From: Nectonema munidae
Lineage: Eukaryota; Nematomorpha; Nectonematoida; Nectonematidae
Length of the DNA stretch: 64,000 nt
Direction of reading: 5' to 3'
Assembly: GCA_030549495.1 (NCBI GenBank)
Contig: JAUIRK010000830.1
Location: forward strand, 62,001-126,000
Position numbers and translations under genes: made by a program
Shown here: positions 1-11,585 of the stretch, piece after piece
How the letters are laid out: every line of letters begins with the position of its first letter
How positions within the stretch are numbered: the first letter of the stretch is position 1
Notes under the pieces: generated by a model
What the model saw: the letters and a program-made list of their open reading frames with translations, nothing else
Told to the model about the DNA's origin: nothing
The model's database searches: none

Positions 1-740
1 TATATACCTACCTGAGTCCATAAATGAAACCAGCATCTTTCATTTGGCATAAAAACAGATATTTTATTTAAATTTCAAAAATATTTCTGTAGACAATAGA
101 CGTAAATCGAACATTTGATTGACACTTTCAGACATTTAAAACATCTAAATGCAAAAAATGATTTCAAAATAAAAATTATCATGGTCCAATTGGTATAAAA
201 CATATATTTCATGTAAAATTAGAGAGAATATTTTGGGATATAGTTTTCAGACATAAACCGCAAATTTGATTGACACTAGCAGAAAAATCTCTAAATGCGA
301 AAACTGTGTTCAGAAATGAAAACAGCATGATTGATTTGGTATAAAAACAAATATTTCATTGTAAAATTTGAATGAATGTATTTAGAGACAATTTTTAGAA
401 GTAAACCGCAAATTTGATTAACACTTATAGGTATTTTCAGATCCTAAACGTAAAAAATGACTCCAGAAATGAAACCAGCATGACCGATTTAGTATAACAC
501 ATATATTTTATGTAAAATGTGAAGGAATGTTTTTGGAGACAATTTTCAGAAGTAAACCGCAAATTTGATTAATACTTATAGGTATTTTCAAATCCTAAAT
601 GTAAAAAATGAGTGCAGAAATGAAAACAGAATGACCGATTTAGTATAAAAACATATATTTTATGTAAAATTTGAAGGTATATTTTATTAGATATATTTTT
701 GATCAATCAAAATTTTGATTGACATTTTCTAAAAAGTAGC
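1..740. repeat. Tandem array of ~150 bp units, about five copies
   Basis: Units of about 142-151 bp follow each other head to tail, beginning near 25, 167, 315, 466 and 617. Shared landmarks in each unit are a GAAACCAGCATG-like start, a GGTATAAAAACATATATTT-like block, and GTAAACCGCAAATTTGATTG followed by a CCTAAATG-like end. The copies are diverged, the first and last most. The array probably continues left of the window. A two-unit copy in the opposite orientation lies at 35463-35655, just downstream of GEMIN7, so the unit is dispersed as well as tandem. Confidence 0.85.
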
Positions 741-1037
741 CGTGATTATTGAAGAAATTAAATATACAAAGTGTTATGCGTACCAAACTGTATATAATTA
801 TAAATTTTCAGGGTATTATATAATATAGATCCTAAGTTATAAGGTTAAGTACAGATAATGTCAAAATTTTGCTGAAAAATTATAATTTTTTATTTTGATT
901 GACAGTTTTGGTCATGAAGGGGTCATTCAACTACCATGAAAATGGTTTCAAAAGATGCAGCTAGCGATTTTAGCAAAAGTCACAAAATTTGAAGGGATAT
1001 GATTCAGCCAATTTTGTACAATTAATTTTTTAGTGAA

Positions 1038-1056
1038 GGGGGCGTTTTACGCCCCC
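1038..1056. repeat. Perfect GC-rich hairpin
   Basis: GGGGGCGTTTTACGCCCCC is an 8 bp perfect inverted repeat around a 3-base loop, followed by a longer C run. It stands out in AT-rich DNA. It may be a transposon end or a simple secondary-structure element; no partner end was found. Confidence 0.5.
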
Positions 1057-1079
1057 CCCCCAGCACTAATAGGGTTAAA

Positions 1080-1260
1080 ACGCGCATTTTTCAACCAAAT
1101 GTATGATGCGATATACCAAATTAGAGCATTTTTATGGGCTTTCAGAATACATGCTTATATTATAAATAGTTGAGATATAGCATTTTGCCGTTTTTTAAGG
1201 AAAAGTGTTTTTTATATTTATACCGACAATGTGCGATAAAGATTATAACACATTTTAAAA
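1080..1260 (-). repeat. Dispersed repeat, inverted relative to the copy at 22.8-23.1 kb
   Basis: The reverse complement of 1083-1160 reads closely as 22790-22870, sharing GTATTCTGAAAGCCCATAAA and TTTGGTATATCGCAT. The next segment, around 1205-1245, matches the TGTCGGTATAAATATA block near 23095 and 23355. This is one decayed copy of the repeat that is tandemly duplicated at 22947-23466. Confidence 0.7.
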
Positions 1261-1366
1261 TTCCACATTTTTTTAGAAGCCCTCGTCGGAAAAGTATGTA
1301 AAATTATTTGAGATATAATTTCCCACGTTCTATCTCTCCTTCCCTGTCCATTACTTACTTTGCGTT

Positions 1367-4300
1367 TTGGCTGAAACGTCGTTCGATCGAAAGGAGCCCG
1401 AATACCGCATTCCAGCTCCACTTCTTGTTTTGCTTTTTGACGCTCGTGCGCCCATAAATCGCTCATTCAATTTTCATTTCTGCGCAGATTTGGATGAAGA
1501 GCTCGCATTGAAAACCCTGGATTTGTCTTCTTTCCTGATTTCTACGCCACCCCCAAAAGTTGCAGCCGCCAAGTCCGTCAAGATGAGCATCGACTTTCTC
1601 ATCGCAGTGCTTCCCCTTTTCACGGTCTCTCTGCTGCTTCCGAAGTTGGAAACGATCGTAAGGCTTTATCCGTAGTTTGCCGATGTTTTCAAGCCAACTC
1701 TTTTATTATCCCATTAACTTTCTTCAACTAACGATTCTCGATCGAGTACACAAACTATGCGTGAATCGTTTAAAAATATCAGTCTAAGTTTTCTATTCAA
1801 ATTCAAAAATTTCTTAAATTCTAAGAATTGTAGGTGTTATTTTTGTTTAATTTGACGTGGCTCTTTACATGTGGATGTCGATGGTGATTGTTTTTCTCTG
1901 AAATAATGGTTTTGCAGTTTATTTGAACTTTTATAACTCAACTATCAAGCAATCGTAATAAACGTTGACTGACCTCACATAAAAGCAGATTTTACAAAAA
2001 GGAAAACATTTCTTGTAAAACCTAGGCTACATTCAACACAAGGAGTATATTATTAGTATATATTACATAAATATTTCAACCAATCATATTGTTTTCATGA
2101 AATAAAACTGCAATTCTAAAATTAAGTGTTTAGAATTTTGGAAAGGGTGATTTCAATATGTACGTAAAATATTCTTTGAAATTTTTTATTTTAAGTATTT
2201 TTTTTAGCATTTTACGATTTTTATATTTGAATATATAATAAGGTCTGGCAAGTTGTCTCCCCGGAGGTATTGCCAGACCCCTGATATACGTATCCTTGAA
2301 AGGGTTAGAATAATGGAGGCATCAAACAAGAGAGCGTGTTTTGACTCAGGTGGTAACCTAAATTTAAATGAGCACAATGAAGTTATGGTATGCATTTCTA
2401 AAGTAGTTAAAGTGGTGTGTGAGCTGATATGAAATTAATGCACGCATCTTTAGATTTGTAAAACAAACGCGTAAACGGATGCCTAAAAATAAAGAGGCAA
2501 TATAACCAGGAAATATTCGTAAAAAGCGTACCTACATTCCAGCAGAACATTTTCAGTAACTTTTTTGTTTCTTAATTGTTCACGTTTAGAAGATATGTTA
2601 AAAATTTTAACTCTTTCCAATATTGTAAAGATAGTTAATTTTGGAAAATAGAAAATGGTGCATTTGAATGCATAATATCTTAGCAAATTTCTTCAGCGTG
2701 TTTTGAAGCCTTCGGAGCTTTACGAAGCCCCCAAAAAAGAATCAGAAGGTGAATCTTAAAAAGTTTTTAGCGGGATGGAGAAGCAGTAAAAAATGTAATG
2801 AGTAATCTAATATTGCAGGTTGTTTAAAGAAATAAATAAATTTGGAGTGGAGTGCGATCCACACTGACAGTTTGCAGACGACACACTTAAACCCTTTGAC
2901 CACTCGTGGGACACTGCTCTCCTGGCTTTTACAATATACAAATCTTGAATGCCGCTCCTATTGACTTCTGACTCCTGATATAAATGCGTGGCACTCATTG
3001 CTAAATTGCTCTATAATAAAGAAAATGCATTTTCAAAAATATGAAAAACAAAATTCTAATTAAGGTGTCTGTAGCGACAACTTTGCGAGACACTGACCTA
3101 AAGAAACAAATGCTGCGTGGACAGGATTGAATTCGTAAGACCTTCTCCCCAACTCTGTTAAGGCAGGCAGCATTGCAACTCAATTCTTTTGAGCATTTGC
3201 TTTCATTTATTTAATATCTCTTGAATTCGTTGTTCTATTCCATTTGCTATAATTTTATATAAGAAGTAAGAGAAATTTCAAATTTGTTAATATTTTTAAT
3301 TTGCCTGTCTCTGCATTTAACTTAGATTAACATTTGCGTAGAAATTACTCCGATGCTTGTAGATCATATCATTTTTGGATGTGTGGTCGGTTGCGTTTCT
3401 TTCTAATATTTATATATAAATACTATAACGTAACCCTAACCATAGTGTGTCTTTTCTTATACACCACTTTTTTATTAAATCAACCAGCTTATAAGTACTC
3501 ATTATTCTGCCTTAAATTAACGAACTTCTCTAAAAAACAATTAAGAAGCATTTGCAATGCTTTTTCTATGATGTGGGGTCGCTTATGTAGATAAGATTGT
3601 TAATATAACCTAGAAAAATGCGGGTGAGCGTAAAAAATTTACACCGAGTAATGGAGATGTGTTATTATTGATTTACTAGTGTTAAGAAATTTTCTTGAGT
3701 TTGCAAGTTAACAGCCATGATGTTTATGTCTTGTCATGTGTCATAAATTTAGTAGCCTGAAGAATTAATTCTATTGCTTTTATTTTTCAGTTCTCCCAAC
3801 TTTTTTAACCTAAATGAGCAAACGGGGAGCAAGCTCTTCATAATTTTAATTCACTAATAAAATCTCTGCATATTTTGTGTTGATAATAATTATTCCCAAC
3901 CACATTTTGGCAGCGTTAACATGCTCGCTCTTTGAGGGCATAATCATGTTATCCAAAAAATTAAAATTTAGACATTAATAAGTTAGTACTCAAATTTCAG
4001 TTTCTTATAAACAAAAGAGAGTGTATTGGAATATGCTATTAAAGAGAATAGAGAGATGACTTTTTTTGATGTCGAAAAATTCATTCTTCAACAGATTTTT
4101 GAAAATAGGTTTTAGGTTAGTTATAAATGTATTTATTTTTTAAAACATCTACTACCGACTCATAAATGCTTTATTCAAGTGCATGTGATACAACATTTTT
4201 AAATGAATGAGAAGGGGCATTCGATTTTGAAATGAGCTAACCGAGACAAATATGCGCCTGAGAAAAGTCATGAACAAAATTTGCTGTTCATTGCACAAAA

Positions 4301-7300
4301 TATTAATAAGAAAAATTGGGGAAGGCTAAAGTAAAATTTTTATACTAAAAAAGAGAGGGGCTGCATTCATTTTTACAAGATTCTTTTTGGCGTTGTAAAA
4401 TGAAGGGATGGGAATACTAATGTTTGATTTATTTTTAAGATGGAATCCCTTGCAAGTCTAGATGAAAAAGTGCACCACACTCATCGATTTCTGATTAAAG
4501 CGCTCTTGCTCAAATTTTCTCGCAAGTTTAGGTATGGAATTTGATTTTTTTTCCTAGCTCATTCTGTCATTCATTTTCGCCTCTGATAGCATGAATTGAT
4601 GCGAGCAAACTCCACTCTGTAGAAAATGCTATAAAACGCTGGCAGGATCCGCAGCCTTGTTTTCAAGTATTGCCCATACAAGATTTATGTTTTGATTGGG
4701 AATTACAAGTCTCCAAAATCCTCCAATTCCCCTTATTATATTAACATATGCCTTTCATGCACGATTAGGTTTAGCATTGCTGCCAGCCATGTACGCTTAG
4801 GTTGATTCGAAATCGCAACGATACATTCAATTAATTCGATTAATAAGATAGGCAAAGCAGCCCTTGACGGCTGTTCGCCTAGCCTGCAGTCTGACTGCAA
4901 CTAGACAAACAGTTCAGACCTTACGGAGGGAACTCTCAGTGAAATTGGTGTGGCTTCGATGTTAGAAACCTGTCTTTCACAAGTCTACATTAGTGATGAT
5001 AATCAAGTAAAACTTCTCCCATATACGCTCAGCCAAATGCCGCTTTATTTACACACCCATATTAGAAGTGTGCGCCTTTCAACATGTGAAAGTTTTAAAC
5101 TTCCGCGTTGAATTTTGACCAAATTTTTAATAAATCCTAATTTAAAAAGAGTTTAATAAAACTCCATTAAAATGAAAGAAAAGAATTAGAAACAAAATTA
5201 AAAGACTATAATACTATAGAAAATATAATATATTTTTATATTATATGCAAAATTTAACTATAAATTAATTTATATAATAAATCACGTAGCCTGAGCTCGC
5301 ACTTGGGCCGAGCCCTTCAATCTAATTTATGGGCCCCATCATCAAAAAATTGAAATTTAAAATGAAATAATGAATTACTTTTTGACAATATGCTTATTAG
5401 GGTGGTTCTTATTTTTAAAATTTTTTTAATTTTGTGAAAAACTTTTCCTATAGCTGAAACTGATTTATATGTATATAATGAATCCACAAATAAATTTTTA
5501 TTGAAAAATAACTACATTTCTTGGTAGCTCAAAGACCAAAAGAAAATATTTTTTTGTATTAGATGCTTATTCTAATTATACTTTTGTAAAATTGATGTAG
5601 ACTTCTTTTCATCTGGATATTGGACTCTATGTTCAGAAACCACTTGAAGAATAAACTGAAACTGATCATCATTTTGAGTGAGCATTCGATTGTACTGCTG
5701 AACGAGAGCCACTCCTCGCTCTGCATTGTCATTTGTGACTTGAATACCTTGCACCAGTTTCAGCCCTTTGAGCAAGTTCTCATTTTCATGCCATATTAGC
5801 GGATCATCTTTCAAAAAACATTGATCAATGCCAAACTTTTCAAAAAAAAATTTGTATTTTTAGTAACCAAATCTTCTAGTGTTACGTAAGGTATTGAAGA
5901 AACAGGAATCTTAATTCTTTTCAAAGGTTTGTTCTTCTCTTGATTACAAAAGAAATACTTGACCATTGCGCGTTTTGTTTCCAATGAAACATTTGTATCA
6001 AAAAAAGCTAAGGCTACAGCTGTTCTGATAAATACCAAAGATGAAGTCCGAGTTTAGTAGTTGTAGCTTCAGATACTTTTTATTAATGCTTTTGTAGTTG
6101 TACAGCTCTTTTAACAAGCATAAATCATTCACTGGAGCAGAAGCTGCTATCGGAGCTAAAAACCATGCTTTGAGGTACATGGTGACTGAAAATATACAAA
6201 ACTCTCCGAGATTTTTCTTTTCAAATTCAGTTAACTTTAACTGACTCCGAAACATCCAAATTTTTATTGCATAAATAACTTTCGCCATCCATCTAGCATG
6301 ATGAATTGCACCTGGAGACATAAATCGAAATTTACGAGATGGAACACCGCCAAGAAAGATAATCGATAGCTCCAATAGTTCTTTGTAGTCATCTCTTGGT
6401 TGTTTATATTTCAAGTAATTTTTTGCAAAATGAATTGTCTTATCTTTGTAAGTTTTAACTTTCGAAGCTATAAATCTTTCATCAAGCCCTGTTGAGTAGC
6501 TTGCGTGATTGATATTTTTCCATTCTTGCTTGAATCGTTTGAAGAGTAGTACTTCGGGAGCACTTGATTTACCAAAAAGTGCAGTGAATGCTGCTGTTGA
6601 AATTAGCTCTATAATGGTGTCTACATGCAAAATGGAGCAAGTCTTTGTTCAATTTTTGTTGAATGATAACACATGCACCTGAATGCAAAGTAAAGTTTCA
6701 ACTACAACGCGTGCTTGATCTTCTTTTGTGCCACTGGTAGTAGGCACTTTCAATAACTGAGATACTCTATCACCAGAAATTAGTATAGGTAAACGATCAA
6801 CATGATTATTACCTGTCATGTCAGCCATAAGTTTACCATCCCAGTGAACAACAAGAGGTTGATTTGTCTCTATTTTTGCTCTTAGAGCATTTGTTCTTTT
6901 TTTCTATGCTGCTCTCTACGTCTTTTTATTGTGTTGGGATTAAGGTCAAGATTTGAGATATTATGTCCTAGACTTTGAGCTGTGTGGCAATAATGTGGAT
7001 TGCTTTACGATCAGTAGTTTTTGTACGGTCCAGTGCTGCTTCAAGTGAAGAAGTAATAATGTTAATTTTCCCACGAGACTTTTTGGATGGAACAAAAGGT
7101 GTATCAGAAAGTTTTTCTTTTTTTATTGAATTTGATACTTTTTCTGCAGGTTGAGATAAAAAATTTTCATTGCCTTCGTCATCACTGCTAGATAAAGCGG
7201 TACAACTCTGCAATCTTTATTTCACATTCAGCGTTACGTTTTTTCTGTTCAGCAGCACTTTCTCGTTGAGCACGACGTTTTTCTAATCTAACTAAATTTT

Positions 7301-10041
7301 GGTCTACAGATCCAATGTAACCGTGTCGACTTGGTGCTCTTTGAGCTAGAAGAAAATCTAGATCTTCTTTTATTTTGATTAATTTTAAGGCATCTGCGTG
7401 AGCAACGTCAAAAAGATTCTTCATATCTTTGACAAATTCAATTCTTTCTGTTACTGTGTTTTTGTTTTTCGACTTTTGTTTTTTTTCAATCATGCCCAAC
7501 ATGTATGTAATTTTTCTAACTTTTTAACGCAATTGTCTTTCCGACTCATGGGAATGCGAGCTTTATTCCAAATATCAATAACCGGAGAAATAACATTTGC
7601 AGCATCTGATCGAACTGTTTGCCCTTCTTTTAAGTGCAAGTGAAGAAACAGACATAACACCTCTTCTTTAAAAGGCAATCGTGCTTCATTCAACTTCAAC
7701 ACAGGCTGACCAAGTAGATACAATTCAGTTTGAGTTCTTGTAAAACGAGCCATTACTCCTGTCAAGGAAAATACAAAAATGTGGAAACAAAGAGGTTTTT
7801 AATTTTTCCAAAAGTGATGTTTTTTATTTAAATCAAAGCAACACAAACATGAAATAAGGTGAATGCACGCAATATTAAAGCTAACAATAAAATAAGCAAG
7901 TTATTTGTGTAAATGTACTTCCGTTTTCATGTTTTAATTGTAGTGTACATTGCATACAAACATTATGATGTATATGACATTATTACCAATACTTAAACGT
8001 CTTGAGCTACCACTAAACATTCATCAACTGAAGAAGGAACTTACTAAACACATTTTTATTCTATTTGTAACACTTTGAGATAATAGGAGCATGATATTTC
8101 AACAATTTTAAAATAAGAACCACCCTAATGCTTATACTAACAATATAAAGCGCATAAAATCTAGATAAGGAAAAATTGTTGATAGCATTGACAGTGACGA
8201 TCAAATTTCCTAATTTTGTTAAGATGGGCCATCTACCTGTAACAAGAAACAAAATTGCAATAAAAAATTACTCTTTGGTAGAAGAACCGAAAGTGAGGAT
8301 TATTAAGCATGATAAAAATCTAAAATGTTAACAACGAAATAGAAAGACATAAGTAGAGATGTTATAAGAAGTATTTGATATTTTAGACAAAGCCAGTAGA
8401 GAAACATATAAAGTAGTGCCCCATTTAGCCTCTCCAAATAAAAGTTCTGGCTACGTTAGTGGATATGTGTGTGTATTTAATTCAAGAAAAACTTAAATAA
8501 ACGGTTACGCAAGATGGTGGAATAGTAAGGAAAAAAGTACAAAATAACAGTTGTACTCTCAATTTGTCCAACACTGCTCGCTAAGTGTTTACTGCTTGTG
8601 AAAACGCAGTTAAGGCTTTCATATCATTTTTAGTTTGTCTTATAAAGCTAAAATTCTCTTGACTGATTTTTTAATGCTCGTTCTAGTGTTCTTCCTCTTT
8701 GCTGCGATGGAGTAGCGTCTGCTGTAGAATTAGATGATTTACTCGAATATTTAGTTAAATTGGAAACGGTATTGATTAGTAAAGTATAATCATCATAAAA
8801 TTCAAGATAGAGGTGGTATTATCGAGTTAATTATGTTGCTTGATATTGAGTTTGGAAGTTTATACCTATGAATTTTTCATGCGTCGCTTTCCAATAAAAT
8901 CAAGCTTTTGTTTTTGTACATGTGACGTGGGTCCCTAAAAACTAGTTGTGATATTTAGATCTAATATCTTTTGACTGGTTCAGAGGGATGTGATCGGTCA
9001 ATGTCCGTCTTCTTAAAACGCCAACTTAGTTCTTGCCACTTTCTGCAACAAAAAATAGTCTATATTCTCATAGAGATACTTATAAGAAAAAATTTACCAT
9101 TGAAAAATCTTTAAATTACTTTGGGAATGATTGCTATATATGAAAGAATGTCTCAATGAATAATTTGCTGAAAAAAATTTCAGTAGTTTCTCCTGTTCGA
9201 GTTTCTTGGTATGGGCCATGATCACCTTTGTATTTTGGTATCAGCCTTTCTTCGCGTAGAATTTTTCATTGTTGTTTGTTTTAGCTTTGACGAGATGAGT
9301 CGGTTAGCTCCTTCAAAGTTCGATAAGTTGATGTCCAGCATCCGTAAGACTGAGAAAAAGCGCTTGCAAGAGAGGAAGCTTAAAGCAAAGCAAAGCAAGG
9401 AAGAATCTTCAAGAGCGTACGATTTCTTTTTATCTTCACATCCAGGTATATTTGTTGCTTTGTAGGAAAAGTAAGAGCTCAGAAAAGAAAAACTTCCCTG
9501 TGTTTTCCTTGAACATGGAGGATGGTGAGGAAACTAGTGAAATCATTGACTTGATGGATGAAACCTTGGCTGCCAAAAATATGAGCAGTAAGAAAAATCT
9601 CATTTATGAAACGAACAACTGTATTCTCTTGTTTTAGTAAGAGAGACAAGAGTAAAGAAGGAAAAAGCGTTGGAGTATTCTCTTTCTTCAGATGGCAAAT
9701 TGATCATCTCTGATTTGTTCCAGCAAAAGGATCCGCCTAAGAAGACAAAGGAACAGAGCGAATCTGATCATGAGATGGATACAGAAAAGTCATTGATTGG
9801 TGACACAGGAAAAGGTTTGAGTAAAGGTCAGAGAAGGAAGGATTATGGAAAGGAGGGCGAATTCAGCTTTGGGCGAAGGTACAGGTCTAAAAGTGGAAGA
9901 AGTGATGTAAAGCCCAAGAAATGTGTGTTGGAGCCGTATGAGTATATTCCCTTGGAAAGGGTGCGAGGTCAGCGCTCCAGCAAACACCCCAGGAAGAAGG
10001 TGAAGATTTTGAGCAAGAAGAAGTATAAGAGTCGCGGGTGA
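1367..10041 (+). CDS. RRP12: RRP12-like ribosomal RNA processing protein, C-terminal exons
   Basis: RRP12 is a HEAT/ARM-repeat protein needed for nuclear export and maturation of pre-40S (and 60S) ribosomal particles. Five exons are visible. Exon 1 ends at 1657; its frame is open from 1367 and acceptors are possible after 1415 or 1487. The others are 4440-4531, 9285-9445, about 9483-9587 and 9638-10041. Phases agree at every junction (0, 2, 1, 1). The joined protein gives ...IDFLIAVLPLF..., then MESLASLDEKVHHTHRFLIK, LLLKFSRKFS-FDEMSRLAP and KLMSSIRKTEKKR. These follow the order of human RRP12 (MEAIGKLSDDMRRHFRMKL, RKFGFELVKRL, VNIRKAEARAKR). The tail has YSLSSDGKLIISD and LEPYEYIPLERV, like human FKVSADGRLIIRE and PDPYAYIPLNRS, then a basic end. 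Introns are 2782, 4753, about 37 and 50 nt. The 4.75 kb intron carries a hAT-like transposon. The N-terminal two thirds must lie left of the window. The acceptor of the 37-nt intron (after 9482) is the least certain junction. Confidence 0.86.
1930..2295 (+). repeat. Dispersed repeat family B, first copy
   Basis: Starts with GTTGACTGACCTCACATAAA and ends near the hairpin at 2242-2279. The same order of blocks (the GACTGACCTCACATAAAAGC block, TTACATAAATATTTCAACCA, TTTTATTTTAAGTAT, then the hairpin) recurs at 23685-24725, where a microsatellite and a duplication have expanded the middle. It lies inside the first visible RRP12 intron. Confidence 0.75.
2242..2279. repeat. Terminal hairpin of repeat family B
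   Basis: GGTCTGGCAA pairs with TTGCCAGACC 18 bases downstream; the loop holds the conserved GTTGTCTCCCCGGAGGT. Related motifs occur at 24670-24713 (+) and, reversed, at 11434-11476. The hairpin followed by CCCTGATAT does not show the CTRR end expected of a typical Helitron. Confidence 0.6.
2300..4439. other. Remainder of RRP12 intron, no gene seen
   Basis: This is AT-rich DNA between repeat B and the exon at 4440. Only short chance reading frames occur and no transposon ends or coding bias were seen. Confidence 0.5.
5390..8135 (-). mobile_element. hAT-like DNA transposon with exact ends and 8 bp target duplication
   Basis: The element runs from 5398 to 8127. Its ends are inverted repeats beginning TAGGGTGGTTCTTATTTT; the first 18 bases match at both ends. 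The 8 bp ATGCTTAT flanks both sides exactly (5390-5397 and 8128-8135). An 8 bp target duplication and a TIR starting TAGGG (the hAT consensus begins YARNG) place it in or close to the hAT superfamily. It sits in the 4.75 kb RRP12 intron, in antisense orientation to the gene. The exact TSD suggests a fairly recent insertion even though the transposase frame is broken. Confidence 0.9.
5572..7765 (-). pseudogene. Broken transposase of the hAT-like element
   Basis: Reading frames on the minus strand together cover much of one protein. The N-terminal part, 7765-7490, starts MTGVMARFTRTQTELYLLGQ. A basic coiled region follows (7502-7188), then a segment with ALDRTKTTDRKAIHI (7213-6968). VVHWDGKLMADMTG lies near 6870-6830, AAFTALFGKSSAPEVLLFKR and FMSPGAIHHARWMAKVIY in 6630-5998, and NDNAERGVALVQQYN at the C-terminus (5814-5572). 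The AERG-V motif resembles the A-ERvFS motif of the hAT dimerisation region, and the D in HWDGK is a candidate catalytic residue. I recognise the family only as a recurrent uncharacterised protein of invertebrates. At least three frame changes occur. The segment expected to carry the second acidic motif (VFDTT-like, seen at 43.5 kb) is missing, which suggests an internal deletion near 6640-6700. Confidence 0.75.
8136..9284. other. Rest of the long RRP12 intron, nothing recognised
   Basis: AT-rich, with no coding bias or recognisable element. The acceptor for the next exon is the TTTTAG at 9279-9284. Confidence 0.5.
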
Positions 10042-10082
10042 AGCCAAAATCGAATTAAATCTTTGTTTTCTTTAACGGGTGT

Positions 10083-10088
10083 AATAAA
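10083..10088 (+). terminator. Polyadenylation signal of RRP12
   Basis: AATAAA lies 42 bases after the RRP12 stop codon, a normal distance for a compact 3' UTR. Confidence 0.6.
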
Positions 10089-10099
10089 GTTGTGTTTTA

Positions 10100-11585
10100 A
10101 TTTGCCCGATTCTTCAAGCTACATTCTTTATTTTGCAACGATTCGTATTACACTTTTATTCTTGGGAATTCTGCTTCCAATAATAAATTATCTTCATTTC
10201 ATTATAACGAATGCAACAAACCAAAAATATAACCTTCATAAGCAACGGTATTGATGTGATATTATTTCACTCATCTTTAGGAAAAAACTTTTTACGAAGA
10301 TTGATACACAAGATACTTTTTTTTGATAGCAAAAACTTTGTTCAAATGGAACATGTTGGAAAGGACTTGACGATAAAATAGTTGTAACACCCCTTAGAAC
10401 AGATGAGTTACTAGCTCAGATACGAATAAACTTTTCAAGAACAGAACACTTAAGAAAATCCATACCAGTCTTTTTATCACTCAGATAAAAATAAAATTCA
10501 TGCTTTGCAATCTTTCAAGCGTTGTGTACAGTAAAGTCAAAGGACAGCTCCGTCGAGCATCTCGATATTTTGTAAGAATGAATTGTCTAAGCAGTTTATC
10601 GAAAAATATGCAAACCACCTTTATAATTATATTTGTTCTAATCTAAAGAATTCGGATTTTTTAATCTCCAAATATACTATACTTTTAAAAGGTTGAGAAG
10701 AAAGATGTTCTACAACTTAGATGTTTTTGAGCCTTTCTTCTTGTCGTGTATGCAGTAAGGGAAGCATAGAAGTTTGCTTTCTCTTTCGAAAACCTTTCAA
10801 TTGCTCAGCGTGGTAAATATAATAGTGCTGCACCTTTAATTTGCCTTACAAGCATAGGCAAATTCCAATATTACCGTTTACCCATGTCCTAATCCATGAA
10901 AAGGAAAATTAGAGTTCCTGAGAAGTATCGTGTAAGAAATATAAACTTCTGATTTTGAAACAAAATTCTTTTTGGCTTCATGAAAGTGCTATATATTTTT
11001 AAGCCATAATGATGCAGGTCAGTTACCTGCGAATTTTGTTAACTGTTGATCGACAAAAACATACATATGTGGAGTCCAGACCCATAAAAAAATTGATATG
11101 CATGATCATGTAAAAATCTTACGCGTGATATTTTATCATACTACTTTTTATCTACTTATTATACTGCTTTAAAAAGTATCTCCATATTTTTCAAATAATA
11201 ACTTCACATCGTATTTTTGATTTTAGACTGTTAAATTTTAGAACAAAAAACCGCACAAAATAAATTATTCTAAAAAAGTTAATATAGATCGAGAAAGATA
11301 CGTATATCACGTGCTCATTTTTACTCTTTTGTTCAGGTTTAGTGATAAATCAACAACAAAGCCAGAAATTATGCTGGTGGAGAATTTGGAGCAACGAACT
11401 AAGGAATCTGACCTAGATAATATGGTATATTAGTGGTCTGGCAAAACCATACGGGAGATAACTTATCAGACTACTAGAAATATTTTTACAAAATCGATGA
11501 AATTTGAAAATATCCCTTATAGTCAAAATTTTCTAATAAAGTTTCCCACACCCTTTAAGAATATGATAAATTTTGAAGACCTTTA
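10100..11585. other. Intergenic, with one reversed family-B hairpin
   Basis: Mostly AT-rich DNA without coding potential. At 11434-11476 GGTCTGGCAAAACCATACGG and the following GGAGATAACTTATCAGAC form the reverse complement of the family-B hairpin (GTCTG...AAGTT.TCTCCC...TTTGCCAGACC), so a third relic of that repeat ends here. Confidence 0.5.

Noticed and set aside
1-740. CRISPR-like array
   Set aside because: Whole 150 bp units repeat without unique spacers, and the context is a eukaryotic genome.
9446-9465. 20-nt intron GTATATTT...TTTGTAG in RRP12
   Set aside because: It would put the next exon into a frame that stops after about 17 codons; the acceptor after 9482 keeps the frame open and matches the expected acidic region.
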